From Erythrobacter sp. BLCC-B19 (lineage in GTDB: Bacteria > Pseudomonadota > Alphaproteobacteria > Sphingomonadales > Sphingomonadaceae), in assembly GCF_028621955.1 (NCBI RefSeq), contig NZ_CP117516.1, positions 1,448,001 to 1,512,000 on the forward strand: a DNA stretch of 64,000 nucleotides, read 5' to 3'. Positions within the stretch are counted from its first letter, which is position 1. The number at the start of each line of letters is the position of its first letter. Below are positions 33,794-42,393 of the stretch, one piece after another. The position numbers and the translations under genes are program-made. Below the pieces are notes generated by a model, which had not been told where the DNA came from, did no database searches, and saw only the letters and a program-made list of their open reading frames with translations.

Positions 33794-35368
33794 TCAGCGC
33801 CCGGACGCGAGCGGTCCCGGATCAAGTCCGGGACGACGGAGATTGCGCGCCAGCCCCTCCGCCGCCGCCTTGGGCGTCAGCTTCCCCGCATCCTCGCGGT
33901 CGACCGCCAGATTCGCCTCGCGCATGGCTTCGACGCTGATCGCGCCCAGCAGCGGTTCCAGCGCCGCGCGCACGCCCGGATCATTGCCGATCCGGGGGGA
34001 GAGCATCAGCAGCGCATCATAGCTCGGCAGCGCGCCCTTGGGGTCGGCGAGTACCACCAGCCGGTCCGCCGCGATCCGCCCGTCCGAGGTATAGGCGCTG
34101 ATCACATCCGCCTCGCCCGATTGCAGTGCGTTGTACATGAAGGTGGGGGCGAAATTGCGCGTTTTCCCGAAGGTGAGGCCATAGGCATCCCGCACCGCGA
34201 TCCATTCGGGCCGCTCGAAGAATTCGGGATCGCCGCCCACCGTCAGGCGCGGCGCGACCGCGACCAGATCGGCGAGGCTGGCAACGCCCAGTTCCCCGGC
34301 CCGGTCGGCGCGCATGGCGAAGGCATAGGCGTTCTCGAACCCCAGCCGCCCCAGCACGGTGACGCCGTTCTGCGCCCGCTCCCAGTCGCGGATCGTGGTG
34401 TACATCGCCTCGCGTCCGGGGTTGTCGGTGCGCTTGAGGTAATTGGTCCAGATCGTGCCTGTGTAGTCGACCGAAATGTCGACATTCGACGAGGCGACCG
34501 CCGAGTGCACCACCGCAGAACCGAGGTTTTCGCGCAATTCGACTTCGTATCCTGCCGCTTCCAGCCGTGCGCCGATCAGTTCGGCGAGGATGTATTGCTC
34601 GGAGAATTGCTTGGCGGCGATGACGATGCGGCGGTTCTCGGCCTCGGCGCCCTGCACCCACAGGGCTGAGGCAATACCCAGCAAAACCGCGCTGATACCA
34701 CCCCATGTCATCCAGCGCGCGCGCTTCGCCAGACCCACCTCGATCACCCAGAGCAGATTGTCGGCCGCCAGCGCCAATGCCGCACTGGCGAGACATCCGG
34801 CCAGCACCAGCGCCCAGTTCTGCGTTTGCAGCCCCGCAAAGATCGGATCGCCAAGGCTCGGCTGGCCGATGGTGCTGGCGAGCGTCGCCGCGCCGATGGT
34901 CCACACGCTTGCCGTGCGGATTCCGGCCATGATGAAAGGGGCGGCAAGCGGTGCCTCGACAAGATAGAGCTTCTGCCACTTGGTCATGCCGACGCCATCC
35001 GCGGCTTCGAGCACGCCTTCGTCGAGGTTGGCCTGCGCGGTCACCGCGTTCCTCAGGATCGGCAGCAGCGCATAGAGTGTCAGCGCCATCAGCGCGGGCA
35101 GGAAGCCAAGCGTCGGCAGCCCTTCGCCGAATACCGTGCGCAGGGACAAGAGCAGCGGAAAGAACAGCGCCAGCAGGGCAAGCGCGGGGATGGTCTGCAC
35201 AAGACTCGCCAGGCTGAGCGCAAGGCGCGACACAATCGCCGATCGGCTGGCCCATACGGCCATCGGCAGGGCAATCAGCATCGCAAGCCCAATCGCACTT
35301 GCCGCCAGCACCACATGGGCGGCGAGCTTTTCAGTGAGGCTGGGGAGGATGTCCCAGATCGTTTCCAT
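33794..35368 (-). CDS. Osmoprotectant ABC transporter permease fused to its substrate-binding domain
   Basis: A 524-residue protein joining two components of a glycine-betaine/choline/carnitine-type importer. About 1-210 is a ProW/OpuBB permease with five to six membrane helices and the coupling loop EAADGVGMTKWQKLYLVEAP; after another helix (about 218-240) comes an OpuBC/ProX periplasmic binding domain (about 248-500) starting RRIVIAAKQFSEQYILAELI and with VDISVDYTGTIW. It overlaps the ATP-binding gene by one base (TGATG). Its last residues, RRPGLDPGPLASGR, come from the palindromic repeat, so the natural C-terminus was probably shorter and was altered when the repeat arrived. Confidence 0.9.
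   Translation of the reverse strand: METIWDILPSLTEKLAAHVVLAASAIGLAMLIALPMAVWASRSAIVSRLALSLASLVQTIPALALLALFFPLLLSLRTVFGEGLPTLGFLPALMALTLYALLPILRNAVTAQANLDEGVLEAADGVGMTKWQKLYLVEAPLAAPFIMAGIRTASVWTIGAATLASTIGQPSLGDPIFAGLQTQNWALVLAGCLASAALALAADNLLWVIEVGLAKRARWMTWGGISAVLLGIASALWVQGAEAENRRIVIAAKQFSEQYILAELIGARLEAAGYEVELRENLGSAVVHSAVASSNVDISVDYTGTIWTNYLKRTDNPGREAMYTTIRDWERAQNGVTVLGRLGFENAYAFAMRADRAGELGVASLADLVAVAPRLTVGGDPEFFERPEWIAVRDAYGLTFGKTRNFAPTFMYNALQSGEADVISAYTSDGRIAADRLVVLADPKGALPSYDALLMLSPRIGNDPGVRAALEPLLGAISVEAMREANLAVDREDAGKLTPKAAAEGLARNLRRPGLDPGPLASGR
33815..33838 (-). repeat. Dispersed palindromic repeat, copy 4 (right of the GIY-YIG gene, inverted)
   Basis: TCCCGGATCAAGTCCGGGA (33815-33833) followed by CGACG; inverse orientation of copy 3, tails facing outward. 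It is inside the 3' end of the permease/binding-protein gene. Copies 3 and 4 enclose a 301-bp segment that is almost exactly the GIY-YIG gene. Confidence 0.85.
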
Positions 35369-36150
35369 CAGCCGGGCAGCTCCCCGGAGCCTTCCATCGC
35401 GGCGAGCCTTTCGGCCTGCTGGCGCGGCACGCTGACGAGCCGCTGGGCAACGGCGCCCCCTGCGCCGGCCAGAAGCGCGCGCGGGGCTTCGTCTGCGACC
35501 AGCTGCCCCTTGTCCATCACCAGCACCCGGTCTGCCAGCAGCAGCGCTTCGGCCATGTCATGCGTCACCATCACCGTGGTCAGCCCGAGCGTGTCGTGCA
35601 GCTCGCGCACCTTGTGGCCGAGGGCATCGCGCGTGACGGGGTCGAGCGCGCCGAAGGGTTCGTCCATGATGAGCAGTTCCGGCTCGCCCGCCAGCGCGCG
35701 CGCCACGCCGACCCGCTGGCGCTGCCCGCCGCTGAGTTCGTCCGGCATCCGGCCCGCCAGCGCCGGGTCAAGCTCGACCAGCGCCAGCAGCGCGGCAATG
35801 CGTTCGGGCGTCAGTTTCTCGCCGGTCAGGCGCGGGCCGATGGCGATGTTCTCGGCCACCGAGAAATGCGGGAACAGTCCGATGCTCTGGAACACATAGC
35901 CGACCCGGCGGCGCAGCTTGGCGGGTTTGAGGCCCGCGACATCCTCGCCAGCGAACAGCACCCGCCCCTCGGTCGGGGTGACCAGCGTGTTGACTGTCTT
36001 GAGCAGCGTCGATTTCCCCGATCCCGAGGAACCGACCAGTGCGACAAAGCTGCCTGCCGCAATGTCGCAGGAAACGCCTCCCACCGCCGTGACCTCGCCG
36101 AAGCGGCAGATCACCCCGTCAAAGCGGAGCAGGGGGGCGGGCGTTTCCAT
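35368..36150 (-). CDS. Osmoprotectant ABC transporter ATP-binding protein
   Basis: A 260-residue ATPase of the ProV/OpuBA class. Walker A is GSSGSGKST (about 39-47), signature LSGGQRQRVGVARALA (about 139-154), Walker B LLIMDEPFGALD, H-loop VTHDM. Unlike full-length ProV, it has no CBS-domain tail; it ends about 30 residues after the nucleotide-binding domain, like OpuCA short forms. It powers the permease/binding-protein fusion encoded immediately downstream. A two-gene importer plus a GIY-YIG rider form this minus-strand operon. Confidence 0.92.
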   Translation of the reverse strand: METPAPLLRFDGVICRFGEVTAVGGVSCDIAAGSFVALVGSSGSGKSTLLKTVNTLVTPTEGRVLFAGEDVAGLKPAKLRRRVGYVFQSIGLFPHFSVAENIAIGPRLTGEKLTPERIAALLALVELDPALAGRMPDELSGGQRQRVGVARALAGEPELLIMDEPFGALDPVTRDALGHKVRELHDTLGLTTVMVTHDMAEALLLADRVLVMDKGQLVADEAPRALLAGAGGAVAQRLVSVPRQQAERLAAMEGSGELPG

Positions 36151-36264
36151 TCCCTGTCGGATTAGCGATGTTGGCGCGCCGACGCCAGCAGCAGCGATTG
36201 GCGTTTGCCCGATCGCTTGCTATGCGGATCGCCAGAACAATCATTACCCGGCGAGGAACATAAA

Positions 36265-37431
36265 ATGCGCGCCACCCCCGATTTCGACTTCCAGCTTGGC
36301 GAAGCGGCGGAAATGATCCGCGAAAGCACCGCCCGCTTTGCCGACGAGCAGATCATGCCGCTCGCCGACCGCACCGACCGCGAAGACCGCTTCCCGCGCG
36401 AGCTGTGGGAGCCGATGGGGGCGCTGGGGCTGCATGGTATCACGGTCGAGGAGGAATGGGGCGGCCTCGGTCTCGGCTATCTCGAACACGTCATCGCGGT
36501 CGAGGAAGTCAGCCGTGCCTCTGCCAGCATCGGCCTCAGCTACGGCGCGCATTCCAACCTGTGTCTGAACCAAATCCGCCGCTGGGGAAATGACGAGCAG
36601 AAGGCCAAGTATCTGCCCAAGCTTATCAGCGGCGAACACGTCGGCAGCCTCGCCATGTCGGAAGCGGGCGCGGGCAGCGACGTGGTCTCGATGAAGCTGA
36701 AGGCCGATGAAGTGCAGGGCGGCTATGTGCTGAACGGCACCAAGTTCTGGATCACCAACGCGCCCGAGGCGGACACGCTGGTGGTCTATGCCAAGACCGA
36801 TGGTCATGCGGGCAGCCGCGGCATCACCGCCTTCCTGATCGAGAAGGGCGACGAAGGGTTCGCCATCGGCCAGAAGATCAGCAAGGTCGGCATGAAGGGC
36901 TCGCCCACCGCCGAGCTGGTGTTCAACGACTGCTTCATCCCCGAAGACCGCATCATGGGGCCGGTGAATGGCGGGGTCGGGGTGCTGATGAGCGGGCTCG
37001 ATTACGAGCGCGTGGTGCTCGCCGGATTGCAGCTCGGCATCATGCAGGCGTGCCTCGACACAGTGATCCCCTACCTGCGCGAGCGCAAGCAGTTCGGCAA
37101 ACCCATCGGCAGCTTCCAGCTGATGCAGGCCAAGGTCGCCGATATGTATGTCGCCCTGCAATCGGCCCGCGCCTACACCTATGCGGTGGCGAAGGCCTGT
37201 GACGCGGGGCAGACGACGCGCTTCGATGCGGCAGGCGTGATCCTGCTGGCGAGCGAGAACGCCTTCAAGGTCGCCGCCGAGAGCGTGCAGGCGCTGGGCG
37301 GCGCGGGCTACACCACCGACTGGCCGGTGGAACGGTATATGAGGGACGCGAAGCTGCTCGACATCGGCGCGGGCACGAACGAGATCCGCCGGATGCTGAT
37401 CGGGCGCGAGCTGATCGGGGCGGCGGGGTAA
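36265..37431 (+). CDS. ivd: Isovaleryl-CoA dehydrogenase (acyl-CoA dehydrogenase family)
   Basis: A 388-residue FAD enzyme of leucine breakdown converting isovaleryl-CoA to 3-methylcrotonyl-CoA. AMSEAGAGSDVVSMKLKAD and WITNAPEADTLVVYAKTD are FAD/substrate blocks; the catalytic base Glu of the IVD/GCD-type position is in LMSGLDYERVVLAGLQLGIM (about 247-266); ALGGAGYTTDWPVERYMRDAK and GAGTNEIRRMLIGREL end the protein. GAGGAA lies 7 nt upstream of the ATG at 36265. Grouping with mccB downstream on the same strand supports the leucine role over other acyl-CoA dehydrogenases. Confidence 0.92.
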   Translation: MRATPDFDFQLGEAAEMIRESTARFADEQIMPLADRTDREDRFPRELWEPMGALGLHGITVEEEWGGLGLGYLEHVIAVEEVSRASASIGLSYGAHSNLCLNQIRRWGNDEQKAKYLPKLISGEHVGSLAMSEAGAGSDVVSMKLKADEVQGGYVLNGTKFWITNAPEADTLVVYAKTDGHAGSRGITAFLIEKGDEGFAIGQKISKVGMKGSPTAELVFNDCFIPEDRIMGPVNGGVGVLMSGLDYERVVLAGLQLGIMQACLDTVIPYLRERKQFGKPIGSFQLMQAKVADMYVALQSARAYTYAVAKACDAGQTTRFDAAGVILLASENAFKVAAESVQALGGAGYTTDWPVERYMRDAKLLDIGAGTNEIRRMLIGRELIGAAG

Positions 37432-37454
37432 GGGCTGGCAAGACGGGGGAGAGG

Positions 37455-37865
37455 ATGATGGACGAGGATACGCCCGAGGGCCGCAAGGCCGTCTTCCGCG
37501 CGCTGATCGATTGCTACGCGCGCGCCGATGTCGATGCGATGGCGGCGCTGATCGCGCCCGATTACCGCGGCCACACCTCGGCCGGCCCGCGCGACTGGGC
37601 CGAGTTCCGCCAGTCGATCCTCAACTTCCACCAGCTGTTCGATTACGCCGCCGATTCCTTCACCGTCGAGGATCAGTTTGTCGATGGCGAGAAGGTTGCG
37701 ACCCGCATGACCTGCAAGGTGCGTAACAAGGAAACGGGCGAGCCGATGACGATGATCGGCATCAATCTCGCGGTGATCCGGGGCGGGCAGATCGTAGAGG
37801 AATGGAACACCTGGGAAATGGTCTCTGCGCCCGAAAGCCTGTCGATGCAGGGAGCCTCGCAATGA
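37455..37865 (+). CDS. SnoaL-like / NTF2-fold protein
   Basis: A 136-residue single-domain NTF2-like protein (SnoaL polyketide-cyclase type). RALIDCYARADVDAMAALIAPDYRGH at the N-terminus (read in parts) and the WNTWEMVSA end match the ester-cyclase group. Such proteins are small enzymes or binding proteins; nothing fixes a substrate. It lies between ivd and the PhnA-like gene, and its stop overlaps the next ATG by 4 nt, so it is inside the leucine block although no known leucine step needs it. Confidence 0.8.
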   Translation: MMDEDTPEGRKAVFRALIDCYARADVDAMAALIAPDYRGHTSAGPRDWAEFRQSILNFHQLFDYAADSFTVEDQFVDGEKVATRMTCKVRNKETGEPMTMIGINLAVIRGGQIVEEWNTWEMVSAPESLSMQGASQ

Positions 37866-38170
37866 GCAGCACCGACGAAGACTACGTCTATGACGAGGCG
37901 AGCGGCGAATGGTTGCCCGCATCCGAACTCGCGGCCAAGCGCGCCGCCGAGGACGCTGTCGAGGTGCGCGACGCGGTCGGCAATCTGCTCGCCGATGGCG
38001 ATGCGGTGACGCTGATCAAGGATCTCGAAGTCAAGGGCGCGGGCCAGACGCTGAAGCAGGGCACCCTCATCAAGTCGATCCGCCTGACCGGCGATGCCCA
38101 AGAGATCGACTGCAAATACCCCGGCATCAAGGGTCTGGTGCTGCGGGCCGAATTCGTGCGGAAGCGCTAA
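37862..38170 (+). CDS. PhnA/YjdM-domain protein lacking the zinc ribbon
   Basis: A 102-residue protein whose C-terminal 70 residues match the PhnA domain: [34 protein letters not shown] and [14 protein letters not shown]. The E. coli homologue has an N-terminal zinc ribbon with two Cys pairs; here the equivalent region ([20 protein letters not shown]) contains no Cys, so the metal site is lost. PhnA is not needed for phosphonate breakdown despite its name, and its function is unresolved. The coupling overlap is ATGA. Confidence 0.82.
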   Translation: MSSTDEDYVYDEASGEWLPASELAAKRAAEDAVEVRDAVGNLLADGDAVTLIKDLEVKGAGQTLKQGTLIKSIRLTGDAQEIDCKYPGIKGLVLRAEFVRKR

Positions 38171-38180
38171 GGACGATACC

Positions 38181-39788
38181 ATGACCGCCCCCACCCTCAC
38201 CACCAAACTCGACCGCGAGAGCCCCGAGGCCAAGGCCCGTTTCGCGCACAACCATGCGCTGGCGCAGGAACTCCGTGCTGCCGTGGCAGCAGCCGCATTG
38301 GGCGGGCCGGAGAAGCATCGCGAGCGGCACGTCAGCCGTGGCAAGCTCCTCCCCCGTGAGCGGGTCGAGCGGCTGCTCGATCCGGGTTCGCCCTTCCTCG
38401 AAGTCGGCCAGCTGGCCGCGAACGGGATGTATGAGGGCGACGTCAACGGTGCCTCGATCATCACCGGCGTGGGGCGGGTCTCGGGTCGCCAGTGCATGAT
38501 CGTGTGCAACGATGCGACCGTGAAGGGCGGCACCTACTACCCGATGACGGTCAAGAAGCACCTGCGCGCGCAGGAGATCGCGCAGGAGAACCGCCTGCCG
38601 TGCATCTATCTGGTCGACAGCGGCGGGGCGAACCTGCCGCATCAGGCCGAGGTCTTCCCGGACCGCGACCACTTTGGGCGGATCTTCTTCAATCAGGCGA
38701 ACATGAGTGCGCTCGGCATCCCCCAGATCGCCTGCGTGATGGGCAGCTGCACCGCGGGCGGCGCTTACGTTCCCGCCATGTCCGACGAGACGGTGATTGT
38801 GCGCAATCAGGGCACCATCTTCCTCGCCGGCCCGCCGCTGGTGAAGGCGGCGACGGGCGAGGAAATCACCGCCGAGGACTTGGGCGGCGGCGATCTGCAC
38901 GCGAAGAAGTCGGGCGTGGTCGATCACTTGGCCGAGAACGACGAACACGCGCTCACCATCGTGCGCGATATCGTCTCGCACCTTGGCGCGAACACCGGGG
39001 CGGCCAAGGACGTCGCGCTGAAAGACCCGCGCCCGCCGAAGTTCGACGCTGAAGACCTCTACGCCCTCATCCCCGAGGATGTGCGCGCGCCTTACGATGT
39101 AAAGGAAGTGATCGCGCGGCTGGTCGACGGCAGCGAGTTTCACGAGTTCAAGCAGCACTACGGTTCGACGCTGGTCTGCGGCTTCGCGCATATCTGGGGG
39201 ATGCCGGTCGCGATCCTTGCCAACAATGGCGTGCTGTTCTCCGAGAGCGCGCAGAAGGGCGCGCATTTCATCGAGCTCGCCTGCCAGCGGCGCATCCCGC
39301 TGCTGTTTCTCCAGAATATCAGTGGCTTCATGGTCGGCGGGAAATACGAGGCGGAGGGCATCGCCAAGCACGGCGCGAAGCTCGTCACCGCCGTGGCCAC
39401 CGCGACCGTCCCCAAGGTCACCGTGGTGATCGGCGGGAGTTTTGGCGCGGGGAACTACGGGATGTGCGGCCGCGCCTACTCGCCCCGCTTCCTGTTCACC
39501 TGGCCCAATGCGCGCATCTCGGTGATGGGCGGGGAGCAGGCGGCATCCGTCCTCGCCACCGTCCACCGCGAGGCCGACAGCTGGACGCCCGAGCAGGCCG
39601 AGGCGTTCAAGCAGCCCATTCGCCAGAAATACGAGGACGAAGGCAACCCCTACTACGCCACTGCCCGCCTGTGGGACGACGGGGTGGTCGATCCGGTGCA
39701 GACCCGCGATGTGCTGGGGCTGGCGTTTGCGGCGTGCCTCGAAGCGCCGATTGCCGAACGCCCGGCCTTCGGCGTGTTCCGGATGTAG
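38181..39788 (+). CDS. mccB: Methylcrotonyl-CoA carboxylase carboxyltransferase (beta) subunit
   Basis: A 535-residue carboxyltransferase of the biotin-dependent propionyl/methylcrotonyl-CoA carboxylase family. [30 protein letters not shown] at the start, the oxyanion-type [15 protein letters not shown] region and the second [20 protein letters not shown] block match MccB specifically rather than AccD or PccB. It transfers CO2 from biotin to 3-methylcrotonyl-CoA in leucine catabolism. The partner biotin carboxylase (mccA) and the hydratase and lyase are not in the window; instead the next gene is an uncharacterised protein. A GGA box lies 7 nt upstream. Confidence 0.93.
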   Translation: MTAPTLTTKLDRESPEAKARFAHNHALAQELRAAVAAAALGGPEKHRERHVSRGKLLPRERVERLLDPGSPFLEVGQLAANGMYEGDVNGASIITGVGRVSGRQCMIVCNDATVKGGTYYPMTVKKHLRAQEIAQENRLPCIYLVDSGGANLPHQAEVFPDRDHFGRIFFNQANMSALGIPQIACVMGSCTAGGAYVPAMSDETVIVRNQGTIFLAGPPLVKAATGEEITAEDLGGGDLHAKKSGVVDHLAENDEHALTIVRDIVSHLGANTGAAKDVALKDPRPPKFDAEDLYALIPEDVRAPYDVKEVIARLVDGSEFHEFKQHYGSTLVCGFAHIWGMPVAILANNGVLFSESAQKGAHFIELACQRRIPLLFLQNISGFMVGGKYEAEGIAKHGAKLVTAVATATVPKVTVVIGGSFGAGNYGMCGRAYSPRFLFTWPNARISVMGGEQAASVLATVHREADSWTPEQAEAFKQPIRQKYEDEGNPYYATARLWDDGVVDPVQTRDVLGLAFAACLEAPIAERPAFGVFRM

Positions 39789-39790
39789 GC

Positions 39791-40144
39791 ATGGAGTTGC
39801 ATCTGCCCGGCGCACAGGTGGTCAGGGTCGGCAGCTCTGCCGAACTCGCATTGGCCCTGTCCGCGCTTGCGACCTTCGCGCCGGGCGAAGTGATCGAACT
39901 CAAGGCCAGCGAGAAGCACTCGATCCGGGCCACACGCGACGATGCCTACTGGATCGTCACCGCCCGGCGTCCGGGCTGGTGGTTCCGCCAGACGCTGACC
40001 ACGGGGGATACGCTCGATCTGTCCGGGCGAAAGCCACGACCCTTCCGGGAGCCGCGCGGTGCCTTGAGCGATGCCAAGGTTCTGACCGTCTTCCGCGAGT
40101 TCTTCGAAGGCAGGACATTCAGCCAGCCGATCGAAGGCGCCTGA
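39791..40144 (+). CDS. Hypothetical protein
   Basis: A 117-residue protein beginning MELHLPGAQVVRVGSSAELA; the second half has WWFRQTLTTGDTLDLSGR and ends REFFEGRTFSQPIEGA. No membrane segment or signal peptide. I do not recognise a family. It follows mccB by 2 nt and precedes a gap of 75 bp, so it is the last gene of the leucine-block transcript. The frame and start are supported by lack of a competing gene and by the tight junction. Confidence 0.7.
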   Translation: MELHLPGAQVVRVGSSAELALALSALATFAPGEVIELKASEKHSIRATRDDAYWIVTARRPGWWFRQTLTTGDTLDLSGRKPRPFREPRGALSDAKVLTVFREFFEGRTFSQPIEGA

Positions 40145-40219
40145 CTGAAACCCCCACGCCCCCTCTTGCGTAACTCCCCCGATTGCGGGCAAACGTAGCT
40201 GCGAGAGAGGGATCACACA

Positions 40220-40849
40220 TTGCCGCATGACCATACTCGCAAGCCGACGCTGCTTTCGCGCATCGTGCGCCGGATCATCCTTGCGATCTGGTACATCCGC
40301 GGGTGGAAGATCGACTCCCCGCTGCCCAAGCATCTCAAGAAATTCGTGATCGCGGGCGCGCCGCACACGACCAACTGGGACTTCGTGTTCTTCACCGGGG
40401 CCACGCATGAAGAGGGCATCCGCCCCAACTTCATGGGCAAGCACACGCTGTTCCAGGGGATCATGAAGAACTTCATGCTCGACATGGGCGGCATCCCCGT
40501 GGACCGCCGCAAGAGCGCCAATGCCACCGAGCAGGTCGCCGCCGAATTCGCCGCGCGTGATGCGCTGGCGCTGGTGATCGCCTGCGAGGGCACGCGCAAG
40601 ACCGACGGCAAGTGGAAGTCGGGCTTCTACCACATCGCCCGCGCCGCCAATGTGCCGATCGTCCCCGCCTTCGCCGACAATGTCCGCAAGATCATCAGCT
40701 TCGGCCCGCCGATGATCCCGACCGGCAATTACGGCGAGGACCTGCTCAAGATTGCCGAGTGGTTCCGCTCCAAGCTGCCCGATTACGAGCGCTTCAAGGT
40801 GCTGGAACAACAGGCGCGCGACATCATTGCAGGCAAGAACGATGTTTGA
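40220..40849 (+). CDS. 1-acyl-glycerol-phosphate acyltransferase family protein (LPLAT)
   Basis: A 209-residue acyltransferase. The HX4D catalytic motif is HTTNWD (about residues 48-53), and the second block CEGTRKTDGKWKSGFYHIA contains the phosphate-binding EGTR. It is probably membrane-associated near the N-terminus (IVRRIILAIWYIRGW). Start is TTG (no in-frame ATG or GTG fits) with GAGAGAGG upstream. It acylates a lyso-lipid; the exact acceptor is unknown. Its end overlaps the start of the DUF1295 gene by 8 nt. Confidence 0.83.
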   Translation: MPHDHTRKPTLLSRIVRRIILAIWYIRGWKIDSPLPKHLKKFVIAGAPHTTNWDFVFFTGATHEEGIRPNFMGKHTLFQGIMKNFMLDMGGIPVDRRKSANATEQVAAEFAARDALALVIACEGTRKTDGKWKSGFYHIARAANVPIVPAFADNVRKIISFGPPMIPTGNYGEDLLKIAEWFRSKLPDYERFKVLEQQARDIIAGKNDV

Positions 40850-41639
40850 ACTCCTCGCCCTCAACGCCGCGATCCTGCTGGTGCTGGTGCTGATCCAGTG
40901 GGCGATCAGCGTTAAGATCGACGATGTCTCCTTCATCGACGCCTTCTGGGGCGCGGGGATGGGCATTCTCGCTGTGGCAAGCTGGCTGCACGTCGGCGGC
41001 GGGCCGGGGCAGCTGGCGACGCTGATCATGGTGATGACGGCGGCCTGGGGCTTCCGCCTCGGCATCTATCTGTTCCTGCGCTGGCGCAAGGAAGGGGAGG
41101 ACAAGCGCTACAAGCTGATCCTCAAGAAAGACCGCGAGGCAGGCCGCTTTGCGCAGGCCGCGCTGACGCGGGTGTGGCTGATGCAGGCGGTGCTGCTGTT
41201 CGCCGTCTCCAGCCCCGCGCAGGTCGGCATTCTCGCCAGCGGCGAGCCTTCGCCGATCCCCCCGCTGGCATGGGCAGGCTTCGCGCTGTGGTGCGTGGGC
41301 GTGTTCTTCGAATGGGTGGGAGACTGGCAGCTCACCCGCTTCAAGGCCGATCCGGCGAACCACGGCAAGGTGCTCGACACCGGGCTGTGGCGGTATACCC
41401 GCCACCCCAACTATTTCGGCGATTTCGCCGCGTGGTGGGGCATCTGGCTCGCCTGCGCCGCGGCCGGGTGGCAATATGCGGCGGCAACCATCATCGGCCC
41501 GCTGTTCCTCAGCTTCACGCTCACCAAATGGTCGGGCGTCACTCTGCTCGAAAAGGGCTTGGACAAGTCCAAGGGCGACAAATACGCCGATTACAAGCGG
41601 CGCACCTCGGCCTTCCTGCCCATGCCGCCAAAGGCCTGA
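40842..41639 (+). CDS. DUF1295 membrane protein (steroid 5-alpha-reductase-like)
   Basis: A 265-residue inner-membrane protein with seven or so helices. SFIDAFWGAGMGILAV, AWGFRLGIYLFLRWRKEGEDKRY and the C-terminal LDTGLWRYTRHPNYFGDFAAWWG are the DUF1295 signature, the last being the cofactor-binding H-P-N-Y-F region shared with isoprenylcysteine methyltransferases and sterol reductases. It probably acts on a membrane lipid, in keeping with the acyltransferase encoded by the overlapping upstream gene. No specific reaction is known. Confidence 0.86.
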   Translation: MFELLALNAAILLVLVLIQWAISVKIDDVSFIDAFWGAGMGILAVASWLHVGGGPGQLATLIMVMTAAWGFRLGIYLFLRWRKEGEDKRYKLILKKDREAGRFAQAALTRVWLMQAVLLFAVSSPAQVGILASGEPSPIPPLAWAGFALWCVGVFFEWVGDWQLTRFKADPANHGKVLDTGLWRYTRHPNYFGDFAAWWGIWLACAAAGWQYAAATIIGPLFLSFTLTKWSGVTLLEKGLDKSKGDKYADYKRRTSAFLPMPPKA

Positions 41640-41697
41640 ACCGACCCCAGCGATGACCTTTCCCTTGCTGCGTCGCACAAAAATCGACGAGCGGCCC

Positions 41698-41744
41698 TTC
41701 AATCCGGCGCGCGCTTGGCCTATGTTGCCGCTTGCGCAAGGAGG
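41698..41744 (+). promoter_or_regulatory. Promoter and Shine-Dalgarno of the TetR gene
   Basis: TTCAAT (41698-41703), 17 nt, TATGTT (41721-41726), then a perfect AAGGAGG (41738-41744) 10 nt before the ATG at 41755. This Shine-Dalgarno decides the start over an upstream in-frame ATG at 41722. Confidence 0.55.
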
Positions 41745-41754
41745 CGCGAGGGTC

Positions 41755-42393
41755 ATGCCATTGAATCAGACGATCCGGGATGCCGAACGCGAGCGGATCG
41801 CGCGCCACGTCCTCGATCTCGTCAAGGAGCGCGGGGCAGAGATCCCCTGGACTGTGGCGATGGCCGAAAGCGGCCTCACCCGCGCGCGGTTCGAGGCGCT
41901 GTTCGACGATTACGACGACCTGTTCGATGCCGTCGCGCAGACCTGGCTCGCCCCGCACATGGCGGTGATGGAGGAGGTGCTCGCATCAGGCCTGCCGCCG
42001 CAGCGCAAGATGTACGAATTCTTCCGTCGCCGCTTCGTCATTTCGCAGGGGCGGTTCCGCGAGGATCCCGAGCACTTCACCATCCTGTGCGAAATGGGCG
42101 CGGCCAATTTCGAGCGGGTGCGCTCCTATGTCGACCTTGCCGATCACTACCTGTGCGAACTGATCGCCGAGGCGCAGGCGGAAGGGTTCTTTGCCGGGCT
42201 GGAGATTGACGAGGCGCTGTCGCTGATCAACCAGATGATCAGCAACTACACCCTCCCCGATGCCCTGATCTATCTCGGCGACCGGTTGACCGAGCAGAAG
42301 CTCGCGCGGATTGTCGACACCATGTTCATCGGGCTTTCGGGTGAGGCCGGGGCCGATGCCTCGGGGGTGAACACGCTGAAGGTGGCGTCCTAA
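41755..42393 (+). CDS. TetR-family transcriptional regulator
   Basis: A 212-residue regulator. About residues 6-52 form a TetR-like helix-turn-helix (RDAERERIARHVLDLVKERG, then WTVAMAESGLTRARFEALFDDYDDLFDAV), and the remainder is an all-helical ligand-binding and dimerisation domain that is not recognisably tied to a ligand. Its convergent neighbour is a SnoaL-like gene overlapping by 4 nt at the stop codons. It may control its own promoter or the upstream lipid genes; no operator palindrome was obvious. Confidence 0.78.
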   Translation: MPLNQTIRDAERERIARHVLDLVKERGAEIPWTVAMAESGLTRARFEALFDDYDDLFDAVAQTWLAPHMAVMEEVLASGLPPQRKMYEFFRRRFVISQGRFREDPEHFTILCEMGAANFERVRSYVDLADHYLCELIAEAQAEGFFAGLEIDEALSLINQMISNYTLPDALIYLGDRLTEQKLARIVDTMFIGLSGEAGADASGVNTLKVAS

